The notes beneath the pieces were generated by a model. The model was not told the origin of the DNA, did not search any database, and saw nothing but the letters and a program-made list of their open reading frames with translations. The position numbers and the translations under genes are program-made. This document shows positions 12,401-26,300 of a stretch of 64,000 nucleotides of DNA, piece by piece. Origin of the DNA: Ostrinia nubilalis. Lineage: Eukaryota; Arthropoda; Insecta; Lepidoptera; Crambidae. The stretch lies in NCBI RefSeq assembly GCF_963855985.1, contig NC_087096.1:248001-312000 (forward strand). Direction: 5' to 3'. Numbering within the stretch: position 1 is the first letter of the stretch; every line of letters starts with the position of its first letter.

Positions 12401-15400
12401 GTGATTATGATCATGCAAATGAAGACATAAGCCAAATGATGATGATGAACACAGAAAATGCAAGCATTCTGAGGGCTGAAGTAGACGACAGGTATTTTTG
12501 AAGTTCTTCGAAAGTAGCACGCAAGTGTAAATAATATCCTATTAAAGAAATTTTAATCTGAAGCCGTTTGATCAGAAGTCTTTAACCTTGCACTGTGTTG
12601 GAACAAACGTATCGGCAATGAGTGTCAAATATTTGTCCAAACATTCGTCTACTCCAGCCCCGTGGTTCGGGCAGCCGCATGCTGCTACGCGGCGGCATGA
12701 CAGATGCGAGATGTAGGCGCGACTCACTGTCGGCGCCGGCGTGCCGCTGGCGCGCGCCGTGCCGCTCGTCGGCCGAGATGAACTGCTCCGACACCAGCTG
12801 CGCCAGACCTGCGCGCCACACACTACAGGCCCGGCCGCCCCGGGCCCGGCCCGAGCTCCGAACACGAGGCGCGTTGTACGAGATGACGACACCGATCACG
12901 ATATAATAATACCACAGAATAATAATAAGTACTACGTACAGCAGTTTTACTTCGCGAAGGTAAAAATGTATGCTCAATGTCATTAACAATATGGTGTAAT
13001 TTAGCCTGTCTCAAGAGTCAAGCACCATTTTGTTGACAAACGTCAGTGATCGGCACTGCGCCGAAGCTATACTACACTGGGCTGACTTCGGTAAAATTAT
13101 GTGACGTGAGGTGCCAAACTGCGGAAAATGGCGGAGGAAATACATGATTTAGCATGAATTATCATGAATAATATTAACTACTTATTTACCTCTCAGTGTC
13201 TTGAGGCAACTTTAAAGAGTAGGTACATTCTGTGTTTTTATTATTATTTAGGCAGTTAATACTGCACAGTAGGTATTTAGTACACCATTTTCTCTATTTT
13301 CTTCCATCATACACAAGAATACGCGTGCGTGAGTCAATGTTCGCTCGTATGTGAGGCCTTGTCGAATAGTATCCTGTAGGTGGGCCATCGTGCGTGTTTT
13401 GTTTTCGATGTGCCTAAACTCGCGGAGATGAACAGGCCTGATAATACTCAGTTACGGTTGATTCATTGGTGGTGTCGTCATCGCATTGTGTGCCCGGTGT
13501 TCGCAGCTCTAAGCGAAATTGTAGTGCAAAGATGGTGTACAACCGCGTCCATAGGCCCTCGATTATGTTGCGAATCCATTTAACTGGGTGAACGATTTGT
13601 TGGTCATTGGCTAAAAATGGCAAAAAATGGTCCACAAAAAGCACATAGAAGTCCCACTTGACCAAACCAGACCATCCACATGGTTGACGCCGGGAAACTT
13701 TTCTTCCTACACAACTTTGTAAAGTAATTCTGATATTTTATAAAATATGTATAATACAAAAAATACATTTGCTTTGATATTTTTCAGGCGGGTGGCCAGA
13801 ATTTTATTAAGATGTGAAAATAAGTAAACAGTAGTCATATGTTCTGTTTTTTATGTACGTTCAATATGACTGTTACACACAAAAATGATAATAATGTTCC
13901 ATGAGTTTCATGCAGTAATGCCTGTTACATACACAATGACGCAGGGCGCTTGTTTGGTTAGACAACAATTCAAAAGCAATATGATGAACTTGTAGATTGT
14001 GGAATGTAATTGACTGAATTTCTCAAACATAGAGATGATGTGGGCGGGCGGAATGTTTTTAGGGAAGACAGACAAACAAATTGAGATAACATTATTTTAA
14101 ATTACTATTCAACAATGTAAAGTAGTCGTTATTAGATGTGCAATATGATTTCCGTTGCCAATAATGTATTTCTTAACAAAAGAGTAAAATGAAAAAAATA
14201 TTGAAGAAAGTCAACGATAATATGGTTCAACAAAAAAGTTTGCTCAAGTATAGTGAACTCTTAATGATGTGGAATCATTCAAGTATATTTTATTTTACAT
14301 TTTAATTATCCAACTTCAAAAAACAGGTTCTCATGTCGGTTGTTTTTTTATGTTCAAAGAAGTCATTACGAACCGATTTGGAAAATTATTTTTAAAATTG
14401 AAAACATTATATTTCTAGGTTGGTCCCATATTGAAATGTTGAAGGTTGGCAGCTGTCGTGTGTTAGCAGAGTAAATACAAATGAGTAGGTCATCTTCATA
14501 GAAACGCACCGAGCGCGGTTTGTATGTGAGCGCGCCAATATACGTATGCGGCGCGCACGCACACGCTGACAAAATTCGGCGCAACCACCGCTAATTCACG
14601 CTAAATTTTGTCAGTGCGTGCGTGCGCGCCGCATACGTGTTGGCGTACAAACCGCGCCCGTGCGTTTCTATGAAGATGACCTACTCATTAGTATTTACTC
14701 TGGTAGTAGTGTGGTGGTAGTGAGTGGGTACGTACTGATGAGCGGCTGCGCGGGCGGCGGGCGGTAGTCGGGCTGCGGCCGCACGTCCAGCGCGCGCCAC
14801 GCCGCCACCAGCGTCGGCTCCGTCGTGCTGCTCGACGGCCTGCCACAACAGTCGACACCTCTCGTCAGCCAGTACATTGGTGATGTGTGTGTACGGCTAT
14901 TATTGGACTATGTCAATGAGTCCAATAGACGAAATTCCAGCCGGGCTAGGATGCGCGCAGTGATAAAATCTTATCGATGATTTTAGACGACAAACGTATG
15001 GGCTTATTGCGTAAAATCGATAAAATAGCACGATAAGAGCTTATCGCAGCGCACATTCTAAGCCTACAGCCTATTATGTAAAGCAGTCGAGGCCCCGTTA
15101 CAACCGACAGTCGACAGACTTGTGCCTGCCATTAATCTTTCACCTCAAACATAATTCTAAGCACAATTTTTTATAATTTTGGCTGATTTTTCTAATTTTA
15201 TTTCATTCTAGACGGCTGCATGACCTAACAACACGTACACGCCCATAGAGCATACTTCGTGGGTTCAATCCTCACGCTGGCTGGGTACTTTTTAAAGCAT
15301 GTAAACCTTTGAAAAAGAGGCTGACAATAGTGACTGAGTTCTTGCGCTGCTTCTTCTCAGCACTGGCCCATTTATTGTCTTGTAGCAGTGGTAGGGTTAA

Positions 15401-17377
15401 TACTGGGACGTGTAAAAGTGCTTTTTTTAAGCCTATTTACAGAAATAAATGAGTTTTAATGAGTTTTTTTAGTTTTAATGTAATTGTATGAAATGTGAAA
15501 GAAGCTTCCCGACCTGTAGACGGCGAGGTTGCCCTTGTGCGAGGCGACGGCCAGCAGCGCGTGGTCGTGCGCGTTGAGGTAGGCCAGCGCGCTGATGCGG
15601 CCCCACGCGCGCGCCCACGCGCCCACGCACAGCTTGGCCGCCGTGCCCCAGTCCCAGATGCTGCAATCATCATGTACCCCAACACATGTCACAATCATAG
15701 TACCCCAACAATATTGGTGGTATTTGAAAGCCCAATAAATATCATTAAAGAAAAAAACATTTCATTTCTAAATAAACGATTAACATATACCATAAATGTG
15801 ACTTGAAAATAGACCTTACTTTGGGCTCGCCTCTGGGATCAATTAGACAAATTTTTATGGTTATAAAACCAAATAAAGATCTCACGTGTCCTCTTTAATA
15901 GATGGATAGCGATTAATCCCAACCTAAGTTTTATAGTCATAAAAAATGGCTATAGCGTAACTACCTATTTTTTGAAGAAGTGACTCTGGATCCTTGTAAA
16001 GACACATTTCTGGGGTAAAAACCTTTCCTTTAATGAAATGAAGTTTAGAACTAGGCTTTCAAATGGTACCAATGTTGGTGGGAAGTGGGGATGCATACGT
16101 TTGATAAGTGCTTGGCGCGGGAGGTGCGATTTATTTGATGCAGAGTGTATTTTGTCATAGGCGTAAAAGAGTAGATCGATTTAAAGCCTCAGAAGCTCGA
16201 CAGCATTGGATGCCTGCCTTCAAATTATTATAATAATGCCGCTGCTTCACTTCTTATCTGTTTACTGTTTAAATTATCATCAGCCCGATTGTTGCGCGCG
16301 GTCGCGCTGCTAAAGTCGCCTAAATGTGAATTCAAATTCATTTATTCACAGAAATACACATCCATTAGATGTTTGTAAATAATCAATTTCGTTACAGCGT
16401 ATCTTGCCATGACTGGCATGTGAAAGTTAATATAGGAGAACATGTCAAAATAATAATCATAAGAAAAGTCAGTCGAAAAATGAAAAACTTGTGTTTTTAA
16501 TGTTGATCCGGCCTAATAAGAATGTACGGGCAAGCCATCGTACATTGCACTTACTTTGACAGTTACGTTTTGGACGCGCGTTAGTTACTATTTTAAGTAT
16601 TTTTATCTTGTGCCGGATCTTGCCGTCCTAATAAGGACAACTTCTTTTCAGATCGCCTTTGTCTCCAGCCGCCGCGGCGCTACACACAGAGTGCGGCCAG
16701 TGCTCGCTCACCCGAAGTTGTCCTTGGAGGCGACGGCGGCGTGCTGCTCGTAGGGGTGGAACAGCACGCAGGCGGGCGGCGCGAGTGGAAGCCTGTCTCC
16801 AGCCGCCGCGGCGCTACACACAGAGTGCGGCCAGTGCTCGCTCACCCGAAGTTGTCCTTGGAGGCGACGGCGGCGTGCTGCTCGTAGGGGTGGAACAGCA
16901 CGCAGGCGGGCGGCGCGAGTGGAAGCCTGTCTCCAGCCGCCGCGGCGCTACACACAGAGTGCGGCCAGTGCTCGCTCACCCGAAGTTGTCCTTGGAGGCG
17001 ACGGCGGCGTGCTGCTCGTAGGGGTGGAACAGCACGCAGGCGGGCGGCGCGAGTGGAAGCCTGTCTCCAGCCGCCGCGGCGCTACACACAGAGTGCGGCC
17101 AGTGCTCGCTCACCCGAAGTTGTCCTTGGAGGCGACGGCGGCGTGCTGCTCGTAGGGGTGGAACAGCACGCAGGCGGGCGGCGCGAGTGGAAGCCTGTCT
17201 CCAGCCGCCGCGGCGCTACACACAGAGTGCGGCCAGTGCTCGCTCACCCGAAGTTGTCCTTGGAGGCGACGGCGGCGTGCTGCTCGTAGGGGTGGAACAG
17301 CACGCAGGCGGGCGGCAGCGCGCAGCGCGAGTGGAACGCCTGAGTCTCCAGCCGGCCGCAGCGCGCGCCGCGCAGCG
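419..17377 (-). CDS. raptor: raptor exons 20-28: C-terminal WD40 propeller
   Basis: Residues 920-1313. Blades read across exons as [15 protein letters not shown] + [10 protein letters not shown] (20/21), [19 protein letters not shown] (21), [15 protein letters not shown] + AVRLWDAH (24), [17 protein letters not shown] (25), HALVTVC + FVRVYDARK (25/26), [16 protein letters not shown] (26/27) and [20 protein letters not shown] (27/28). The protein ends VYVAEARR. Exon 28 contributes only 21 residues. The coding exons here are far more GC-rich than the introns. The intron between exons 27 and 26 holds a whole LTR retrotransposon, and exons 20, 24 and 25 carry donor arrays. Confidence 0.92.
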
Positions 17378-20300
17378 CTAAGGAAACAATTCAAGTTTCA
17401 GCAGGGTTACAAGGTTAGGGTGGAAATACTATGAGCCTTGCCACACTGGCGGATTGCAAGCGGGGCGACGGCGCTGCGGGAACGCCGCGGTCACCAAAAT
17501 GCTTGCAAAAGCGACATACTGCGCCGCGCCGTTGCTCCGCCCAGAAAACGCTTGCAATCCGCCAGTGTGGCAAGGCCCTAATAGCTTGCCTAGATACTGA
17601 AAACTCTGCTTTGAACTAAGAGGGAGTTAGAATAAGTAATAGAGCAGAAGAATGAAAAAAACCTAGACGCACTAGAGTCGCTGCATAATTTTAATAAATC
17701 AGAGAGAAAAGTTTACGCTAACTAACTTGAAATGAGTTGAAACATTAAAATCATGAAGGCAGCCAACTCTTCTCAGTTCCGATTTCCAGGAAGCGACCGT
17801 GTTACACCAACATGGCACATGCTACACCTCCGGTGCGCGTTACCTCGTGCCTCGGGGTCGCGCAGGCAGGCGGCCGCGTCGCTCGCCGCGTTACCTCGTG
17901 CCTCGTGGCGCAGGCTGCGGCCGCGTCGCTCGCCGCGTTACCTCGTGCCTCGTGGCGCAGGCTGCGGCCGCGTCGCTCGCCGCGTTACCTCGTGCCTCGT
18001 GGCGCAGGCTGCGGTCGCGTCGCTCGCCGCGTTACCTCGTGCCTCGTGGCGCAGGCTGCGGCCGCGTCGCTCGCCGCGTTACCTCGTGCCTCGTGGCGCA
18101 GGCTGCGGTTGCGTCGCTCGCCGCGTTACCTCGTGCCTCGTGGCGCAGGCTGCGGTCGCGTCGCTCGCCGCGTTACCTCGTGCCTCGTGGCGCAGGCTGC
18201 GGTCGCGTCGCTCGCCGCGTTACCTCGTGCCTCGTGGCGCAGGCTGCGGTCGCGTCGCTCGCCGCGTTACCTCGTGCCTCGTGGCGCAGGCTGCGGTCGC
18301 GTCGCTCGCCGCGTTACCTCGTGCCTCGTGGCGCAGGCTGCGGTCGCGTCGCTCGCCGCGTTACCTCGTGCCTCGTGGCGCAGGCTGCGGTTGCGTCGCT
18401 CGCCGCGTTACCTCGTGCCTCGTGGCGCAGGCTGCGGTTGCGTCGCTCGCCGCGTTACCTCGTGCCTCGTGGCGCAGGCTGCGGTCGCTCGCCGCGTTAC
18501 CTCGTGCCTCGTGGCGCAGGCAGGCGGCCGCGTCGCTCGCCGCGTTACCTCGTGCCTCGTGGCGCAGGCAGGCGGCCGCGTCGCTCGCCGCGTTACCTCG
18601 TGCCTCGTGGCGCAGGCAGGCGGCCGCGTCGCTCGCCGCGTTACCTCGTGCCTCGTGGCGCAGGCTGCGGTCGCTCGCCGCGTTACCTCGTGCCTCGTGG
18701 CGCAGGCAGGCGGCCGCGTCGCTCGCCGCGTTACCTCGTGCCTCGTGGCGCAGGCAGGCGGCCGCGTCGCTCGCCGCGTTACCTCGTGCCTCGTGGCGCA
18801 GGCAGGCGGCCGCGTCGCTCGCCGCGTTACCTCGTGCCTCGTGGCGCAGGCTGCGGCCGCGTCGCTCGCCGCGTTACCTCGTGCCTCGTGGCGCAGGCTG
18901 CGGCCGCGTCGCTCGCCGCGTTACCTCGTGCCTCGTGGCGCAGGCTGCGGCCGCGTCGCTCGCCGCGTTACCTCGTGCCTCGTGGCGCAGGCTGCGGCCG
19001 CGTCGCTCGCCGCGTTACCTCGTGCCTCGTGGCGCAGGCTGCGGTCGCGTCGCTCGCCGCGTTACCTCGTGCCTCGTGGCGCAGGCTGCGGTTGCGTCGC
19101 TCGCCGCGTTACCTCGTGCCTCGTGGCGCAGGCTGCGGTCGCGTCGCTCGCCGCGTTACCTCGTGCCTCGTGGCGCAGGCTGCGGTCGCGTCGCTCGCCG
19201 CGTTACCTCGTGCCTCGTGGCGCAGGCTGCGGTCGCGTCGCTCGCCGCGTTACCTCGTGCCTCGTGGCGCAGGCTGCGGTTGCGTCGCTCGCCGCGTTAC
19301 CTCGTGCCTCGTGGCGCAGGCTGCGGTTGCGTCGCTCGCCGCGTTACCTCGTGCCTCGTGGCGCAGGCTGCGGTCGCTCGCCGCGTTACCTCGTGCCTCG
19401 TGGCGCAGGCAGGCGGCCGCGTCGCTCGCCGCGTTACCTCGTGCCTCGTGGCGCAGGCAGGCGGCCGCGTCGCTCGCCGCGTTACCTCGTGCCTCGTGGC
19501 GCAGGCTGCGGTCGCTCGCCGCGTTACCTCGTGCCTCGTGGCGCAGGCAGGCGGCCGCGTCGCTCGCCGCGTTACCTCGTGCCTCGTGGCGCAGGCTGCG
19601 GTCGCGTCGCTCGCCGCGTTACCTCGTGCCTCGTGGCGCAGGCTGCGGTCGCGTCGCTCGCCGCGTTACCTCGTGCCTCGTGGCGCAGGCTGCGGTCGCG
19701 TCGCTCGCCGCGTTACCTCGTGCCTCGTGGCGCAGGCTGCGGTCGCTCGCCGCGTTACCTCGTGCCTCGTGGCGCAGGCAGGCGGCCGCGTCGCTCGCCG
19801 CGTTACCTCGTGCCTCGTGGCGCAGGCTGCGGTCGCGTCGCTCGCCGCGTTACCTCGTGCCTCGTGGCGCAGGCTGCGGTCGCGTCGCTCGCCGCGTTAC
19901 CTCGTGCCTCGTGGCGCAGGCTGCGGTTGCGCGCGCACCGCCACACGCGCTCGTGGTGCGCGCGCGCCTCGGGGTCGCGCAGGCAGGCGGCCGCGTCGCT
20001 CGCCGCGTTACCTCGTGCCTCGTGGCGCAGGCTGCGGTCGCGTCGCTCGCCGCGTTACCTCGTGCCTCGTGGCGCAGGCTGCGGTCGCGTCGCTCGCCGC
20101 GTTACCTCGTGCCTCGTGGCGCAGGCTGCGGTTGCGCGCGCACCGCCACACGCGCTCGTGGTGCGCGCGCGCCTCGGGGTCGCGCAGGCAGGCGGCCGCG
20201 TCGCTCGCCGCGTTACCTCGTGCCTCGTGGCGCAGGCTGCGGTCGCGTCGCTCGCCGCGTTACCTCGTGCCTCGTGGCGCAGGCTGCGGTTGCGCGCGCA

Positions 20301-23300
20301 CCGCCACACGCGCTCGTGGTGCGCGCAGGCGGCCGCGTCGCTCGCCGCGTTACCTCGTGCCTCGTGGCGCAGGCTGCGGTCGCGTCGCTCGCCGCGTTAC
20401 CTCGTGCCTCGTGGCGCAGGCTGCGGTTGCGCGCGCACCGCCACACGCGCTCGTGGTGCGCGCGCGCCTCGGGGTCGCGCAGGCAGGCGGCCGCGTCGCT
20501 CGCCGCGTTACCTCGTGCCTCGTGGCGCAGGCTGCGGTCGCGTCGCTCGCCGCGTTACCTCGTGCCTCGTGGCGCAGGCTGCGGTTGCGCGCGCACCGCC
20601 ACACGCGCTCGTGGTGCGCGCGCGCCTCGGGGTCGCGCAGGCAGGCGGCCGCGTCGCTCGCCGCGTTACCTCGTGCCTCGTGGCGCAGGCTGCGGTCGCG
20701 TCGCTCGCCGCGTTACCTCGTGCCTCGTGGCGCAGGCTGCGGTTGCGCGCGCACCGCCACACGCGCTCGTGGTGCGCGCGCGCCTCGGGGTCGCGCAGGC
20801 AGGCGGCCGCGTCGCTCGCCGCGTTACCTCGTGCCTCGTGGCGCAGGCTGCGGCCGCGTCGCTCGCCGCGTTACCTCGTGCCTCGTGGCGCAGGCTGCGG
20901 TTGCGCGCGCACCGCCACACGCGCTCGTGGTGCGCGCGCGCCTCGGGGTCGCGCAGGCAGGCGGCCGCGTCGCTCGCCGCGTTACCTCGTGCCTCGTGGC
21001 GCAGGCTGCGGCCGCGTCGCTCGCCGCGTTACCTCGTGCCTCGTGGCGCAGGCTGCGGTTGCGCGCGCACCGCCACACGCGCTCGTGGTGCGCGCGCGCC
21101 TCGGGGTCGCGCAGGCAGGCGGCCGCGTCGCTCGCCGCGTTACCTCGTGCCTCGTGGCGCAGGCTGCGGCCGCGTCGCTCGCCGCGTTACCTCGTGCCTC
21201 GTGGCGCAGGCTGCGGTTGCGCGCGCACCGCCACACGCGCTCGTGGTGCGCGCGCGCCTCGGGGTCGCGCAGGCAGGCGGCCGCGTCGCTCGCCGCGTTA
21301 CCTCGTGCCTCGTGGCGCAGGCTGCGGTTGCGCGCGCACCGCCACACGCGCTCGTGGTGCGCGCGCGCCTCGGGGTCGCGCAGGCAGGCGGCCGCGTCGC
21401 TCTGCCCGAACGTGGCCGCCGCCCACTCCACGAACGCAGTCTGCACTATCGCCTTCTTGGCCGGTTGACCTGGTGGACGCGATCGATGTTTGAAAGGTAT
21501 GCGATGGAATTCGGTGTAGGTATAATTTGACGTTCATAAGTGCCACTTGTGGTCTAAACTGAATAAATATTTTTGATTTTGATATTTTGATTTAATGGAC
21601 ATATTTCAAACAACAAAAAGTAACAAAATAAATACATACTAGTATTGCGTGTGTGAGTACATAAAATTTGAGTGTAAATATACTCACTAGAATTAGACGA
21701 GGTAGAATCGCGATCGCGAGTGGACTCGCGGTCTCGCTGAGCGACCGAATCTTCGGATATGGTATGTGGGAGGCCGGTCTTGGCGCGCCGGGATCCTATG
21801 GTACACAAAAAACATTAATTTAATTACATATTGAATTTTAACGATATTTGGTTGGTTAATCACTTTTTAACCTCATATTTTTAGTTACATAAAACATTTT
21901 AGCATGACATTTTTTGTCTTGACAAAATAACATAATCGGCCCGCCTACGTATAATAAAGCGGTGGCTGGCAACCCAGACACAAACACCGGTCTTGACGTT
22001 TTCGGTGACAGCCTCCCTAAATTTAAGTCAAAACTCAAGCTTGTATTCGGAACGACTTAGGCACCGAACAAAATGAACAGTTACTAAATCCTTTATATTG
22101 TTCGGTGCTTAAACTCTATACTCTATTCAATTGAATTTTGTTTTTTACTAGTGTATAATTACCCTAACATTGCAAAAAGAAATGCTGTGTATACCTGTAA
22201 TTGAGGTCATATACGTATCATGTGTTAAACCATGTTAAAATGTATGAACTGTACTAAAGTCGGATTCTTTAGAAATTTCCCTAAATGTAAACAAATATGG
22301 CCAACTGACATTAAAACATTTTTAATCTGTGCCTTAGTGAGACGACAAAACCTCTCGTTAATCGCGGATTGAAATTATTGTAGTACTTACGTACCTATAG
22401 AAATAATTTATAATGCTTTATAAAGCAATGCATTAAACAATTAGTAGTACATTCAATGAAGAAAAAATACATTGTTGATTAAGACCCTATTTAAATGCAA
22501 TCAGTAATAAAAATGATTGAATAATTGAAATAAAATCGATTAAATTTACCGATTATTGTCTATGAATTACAGGTTACAACACTGATGTGTCAGAGACAAC
22601 ATGGAGATAACACATAATTTTAAACTTCAAGTCAATTTGACAAATCTCACAAATTTTCATCGTTCACATATTTTGCTAAAATAATTTGTTTAAAGATTGA
22701 TTCCAAACTTGTATAATCGTGAGAATAAAGTTGGTTTCATGGGCTTGTGAAATAATGTGTATGATATTATGAACACGTAAGTGATTATGGTGTAATTGTG
22801 TGCAGAAGTGTTTGTTTACATTTAAGGAAATTTCTAAAGAATTAAGGTATATGTATGTGACTTTGTTGGTGTACCTAATAAATAAATAAATAGTGAAAGT
22901 ACCTGGGTGCGGCAGCGTGCGCACATCGCTGGCATGTGCAAGAGGCGAAGGCCGCGTGTTGGGCGACGGCGGCAGGGACGCGCTGCTGCCCGCGCCGCTG
23001 CTGCTACGCAGCGGGGACTCCACCTCGCGCCCCACCGTGTCCGCCTGCGGAACCATACACAATCACGTTTAGTGCCAACCTGCATTGATCGCATAGCGAG
23101 AGTTGTGAGTTGAGTATCTGTTTCGCTCACCACGCTGACGTCATGCGTAGTCTGACTCAGAAGAATGTATCGTATGCGCACATATTCCATAAATATATTA
23201 GCAAGGCAGTTAGTATAATCGGTATTTTAATTTGAATGTGTAATGTATTGTATGCAAATATTACTACCCGTTCGCGCCGGCAAACTTGCCGATCCGTGGA

Positions 23301-26300
23301 ATGCGCGTCCCGCCTCCCCCAACCGCGATTACTTAGTGATTAAACGCAATTAATGTGTCTTATTTTACGCAAATACATAATTTTTATCAATATTAATAAA
23401 TAATAAATATTTTCAATATAGTTTGCTATAGTTATAGACGCTTCCCTTCGAGTGACGTCATAATCGCCAGCGGCAAACTTATCGCGAACGGATAGTACGT
23501 TGCCTTGACTCTCGTTGCGTGATCTATACCCAAAACAAAAGAGAATAAACTAATTAAATTAAATCTGAAAAGAGCCAAGGCCGTAAAGAGTGAAGGTGTG
23601 ACCTGGTTGGCGATGTAGGCGATGATGTCGGCGGCCATCTGCGCCACCTGCGGGTGCGGCTCGCGCGACATGGCGCACAGCGTGCTCCACAGCTTCATGT
23701 ACACCGACCCGAAGCCTGCGCACAAGGGACAAGGTTCAACAGGGCATTTAATAACACTTGGCGCCGAACTCCATGAGAAGACAGAAATGTGATCAGTGTG
23801 CTTACCATGAGTTTACGTTAGGTGTGCTCGCTAGCGACTGTGTAAAAAAATGACATTTATTGTATGACATATTGTGCAGCGCCCCTAGCGGCTACTTTCA
23901 AGAAACAAAATCTTCATAGACATTTTTGACGTACTCGCTATCGAGCACACCTAACGTAAACTCATGGTAGGTACACAGAACTGCGAGTTCACGCGAGCGA
24001 GAGTGAGATTAGGTACAGTCAGCGTCAAATAGTTTGTGACACCCAAAGTAGGTAGCCAAAAAGTTCGCAACACGTCATTTTTACGATCTTCTTCTTTTCG
24101 TGTTGACAACAAACCTACACAGTGTCAGCCCAAAACTCCGCCACAAGAGTGGCGTTGTCAACAGCACTCATTTTTACAATGGAATAAGGAAGGTTGTGTT
24201 GTCAACTTTTTGGCCACTTTGGGTGTCGCGAACTACACTCAACATCAAATAAATCGCACCTCCCGCAACAAGCACTTACAAACGTATGCATCCCAACTTC
24301 CCACCAATATTGGCACCATTTAAAAGCCTAGTTCTAAGCTTCATTTCATTAAAGGAAAGGTTTTAACCCCAAAAATGTGTCTTTAGAAGGATCCAGAGTC
24401 ACTTCTTCAAAAAATAGGCTATTACGCTTGAGCCAACTTTTATGGCTTGAAAACTGTTAAGTTGGGATTAATCGGTATCCATCTGTTAAAGAGGACACGT
24501 GTGATCATTATTTGGTTTTATAACCATAAAATTTGGTCTAATTGATCCCAGAGGTGAGCCCAAAGTGAGGTCTCTTTTCAAGTCACATTTATGGTTTAAG
24601 ATAATCATTTATTTAGAAATTAAATTTGTTTTTCTTTAAGGATATTTATTGGGCTTTCAAATAACACCAATATTGTTGGGGCACCATGGTTGTGTCAGAA
24701 GAAAATCTTTAAAGTTCGCGTCGCGGAAGGTGCGGTTTATTTGATTTATTTATTTATTTTTAATGGGCTATCAACATGAGATACAGTATTATACACAATT
24801 AAAAAAATTAAGCCAAAGGTCTCTAGCTAACTGCTCCCACACAAACGATAACCACAGCATGCATAATATTATAATGTAAGCAACCCGTGAACTTTACACA
24901 ATACAATAACATAATATAGTACCTAATTACAACTTTGAATTTAAACAACAAAAAGAAAGCAACAAAAAATAAAATAATAAGAGGCCTCCTAGATGCATGC
25001 CACCAGGGGCACGTCACCCGTCTTAATTGTTTTTAAGAAACCAGCGAGGCTTTGAAAATGTATATCAAGTTCTGGCAACTTTTTGCTGAGATCATTGTAC
25101 AAACGAGATACACGAACAATTGGTGAATTGCGACCCATCCTCGTCCTACAAAATCTATTTCTGAACAATCCACAAGGGCACGTTATACGTTGATGTTGAG
25201 TGTATTTGTCGCTGACTGTACAAAGTAGTTGTGTGATGTTTACCGATGGAGGGCAGCACGCACGCAGGCACGGAGGAGCGCGGCGAGCGCGTGCCCAGTG
25301 CCAGAGCATCCACGGCACGATCCAAGTCCATAGTCCGCTCCGGCCGACGCGGGCGGGTGCCCTTGCTGCAAACACATAAAAAAAGTTAAAAAATCGTATT
25401 CAGAACAATTAGTTGTGTCGGTAAGATTCGATTTTTTTAGATTATCTTACTTGAAATTTCTTCTGTCACGTTCCTGGAGATATACAGCTATGAAATACTG
25501 CTCGAACGAGAGAACCAACCACTGCAAGGCTGTAACAAAATATAATTTATAAAATCTGCCTTCCCGTTCAGGGGGCTTAGTGCGAGTTTACATCAAACGT
25601 CATCGCTTACGACTGCGTAAAAAATGACAATAAGACGATTATCACACTGCACCGCGCTCCGCCGCGGTCCGCGTGGCGACATATAAAAAATCCCGCGCGC
25701 AGACGCGTTGTCAGTGTGTTGTGCCGCGCGTGTTTTCTATACAAACTGAGGTACTTGCATACAATGATTAAATCTGTCGTCCCGCGTACCGCGGCGGAGC
25801 GCGGTGCAGTGTGATAATCGCCTAAATAAATGTATGAGTGTGATAATCGCCTAAATAAATGTATGATGCGTCCCTAGCGGATACTTTCAAGAACAAAAAT
25901 CGTCATAGATTTTTTTGAAGCACTCGTTAATGACTACGTTCAATGCAAACTCACTCTAAGCACAGAGCTTCATTTCAAACTTAGAATAATAACTCACCGG
26001 CTAATATCTCCATGCGCACGAGCGCGGAGGCGTCGGCGGCGGCGCGCGCGGCCAGCTGCACGCCCACCTGCTGCTCCAGCGCGTTGCCGTGCTCCGTGCG
26101 CGCGCCGTGCCACAGCACGAACGAGCCCAGCGCGAACGCGCACGCCGCGCGCACCTGCAACCAGGGGAGGGTTATAGCGGGGCACGCCAGGCTTCCGTCC
26201 GTAAGTACCTGCCGCTTACTGAGCGTTCGAAAGCAAAGTGAGAGGAATGCGACACGGACACGAAATCATAAAAAAAAGTTTGTATTTTATTTCATCGAAC

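Noticed and set aside
17753..21530. Three overlapping plus-strand open frames of over 1200 codons, and shorter minus frames, across the 47-bp repeats.
   Set aside because: They exist because a stop-free GC-rich repeat is open in several frames at once. The real coding content is the end of raptor exon 19 on the minus strand.
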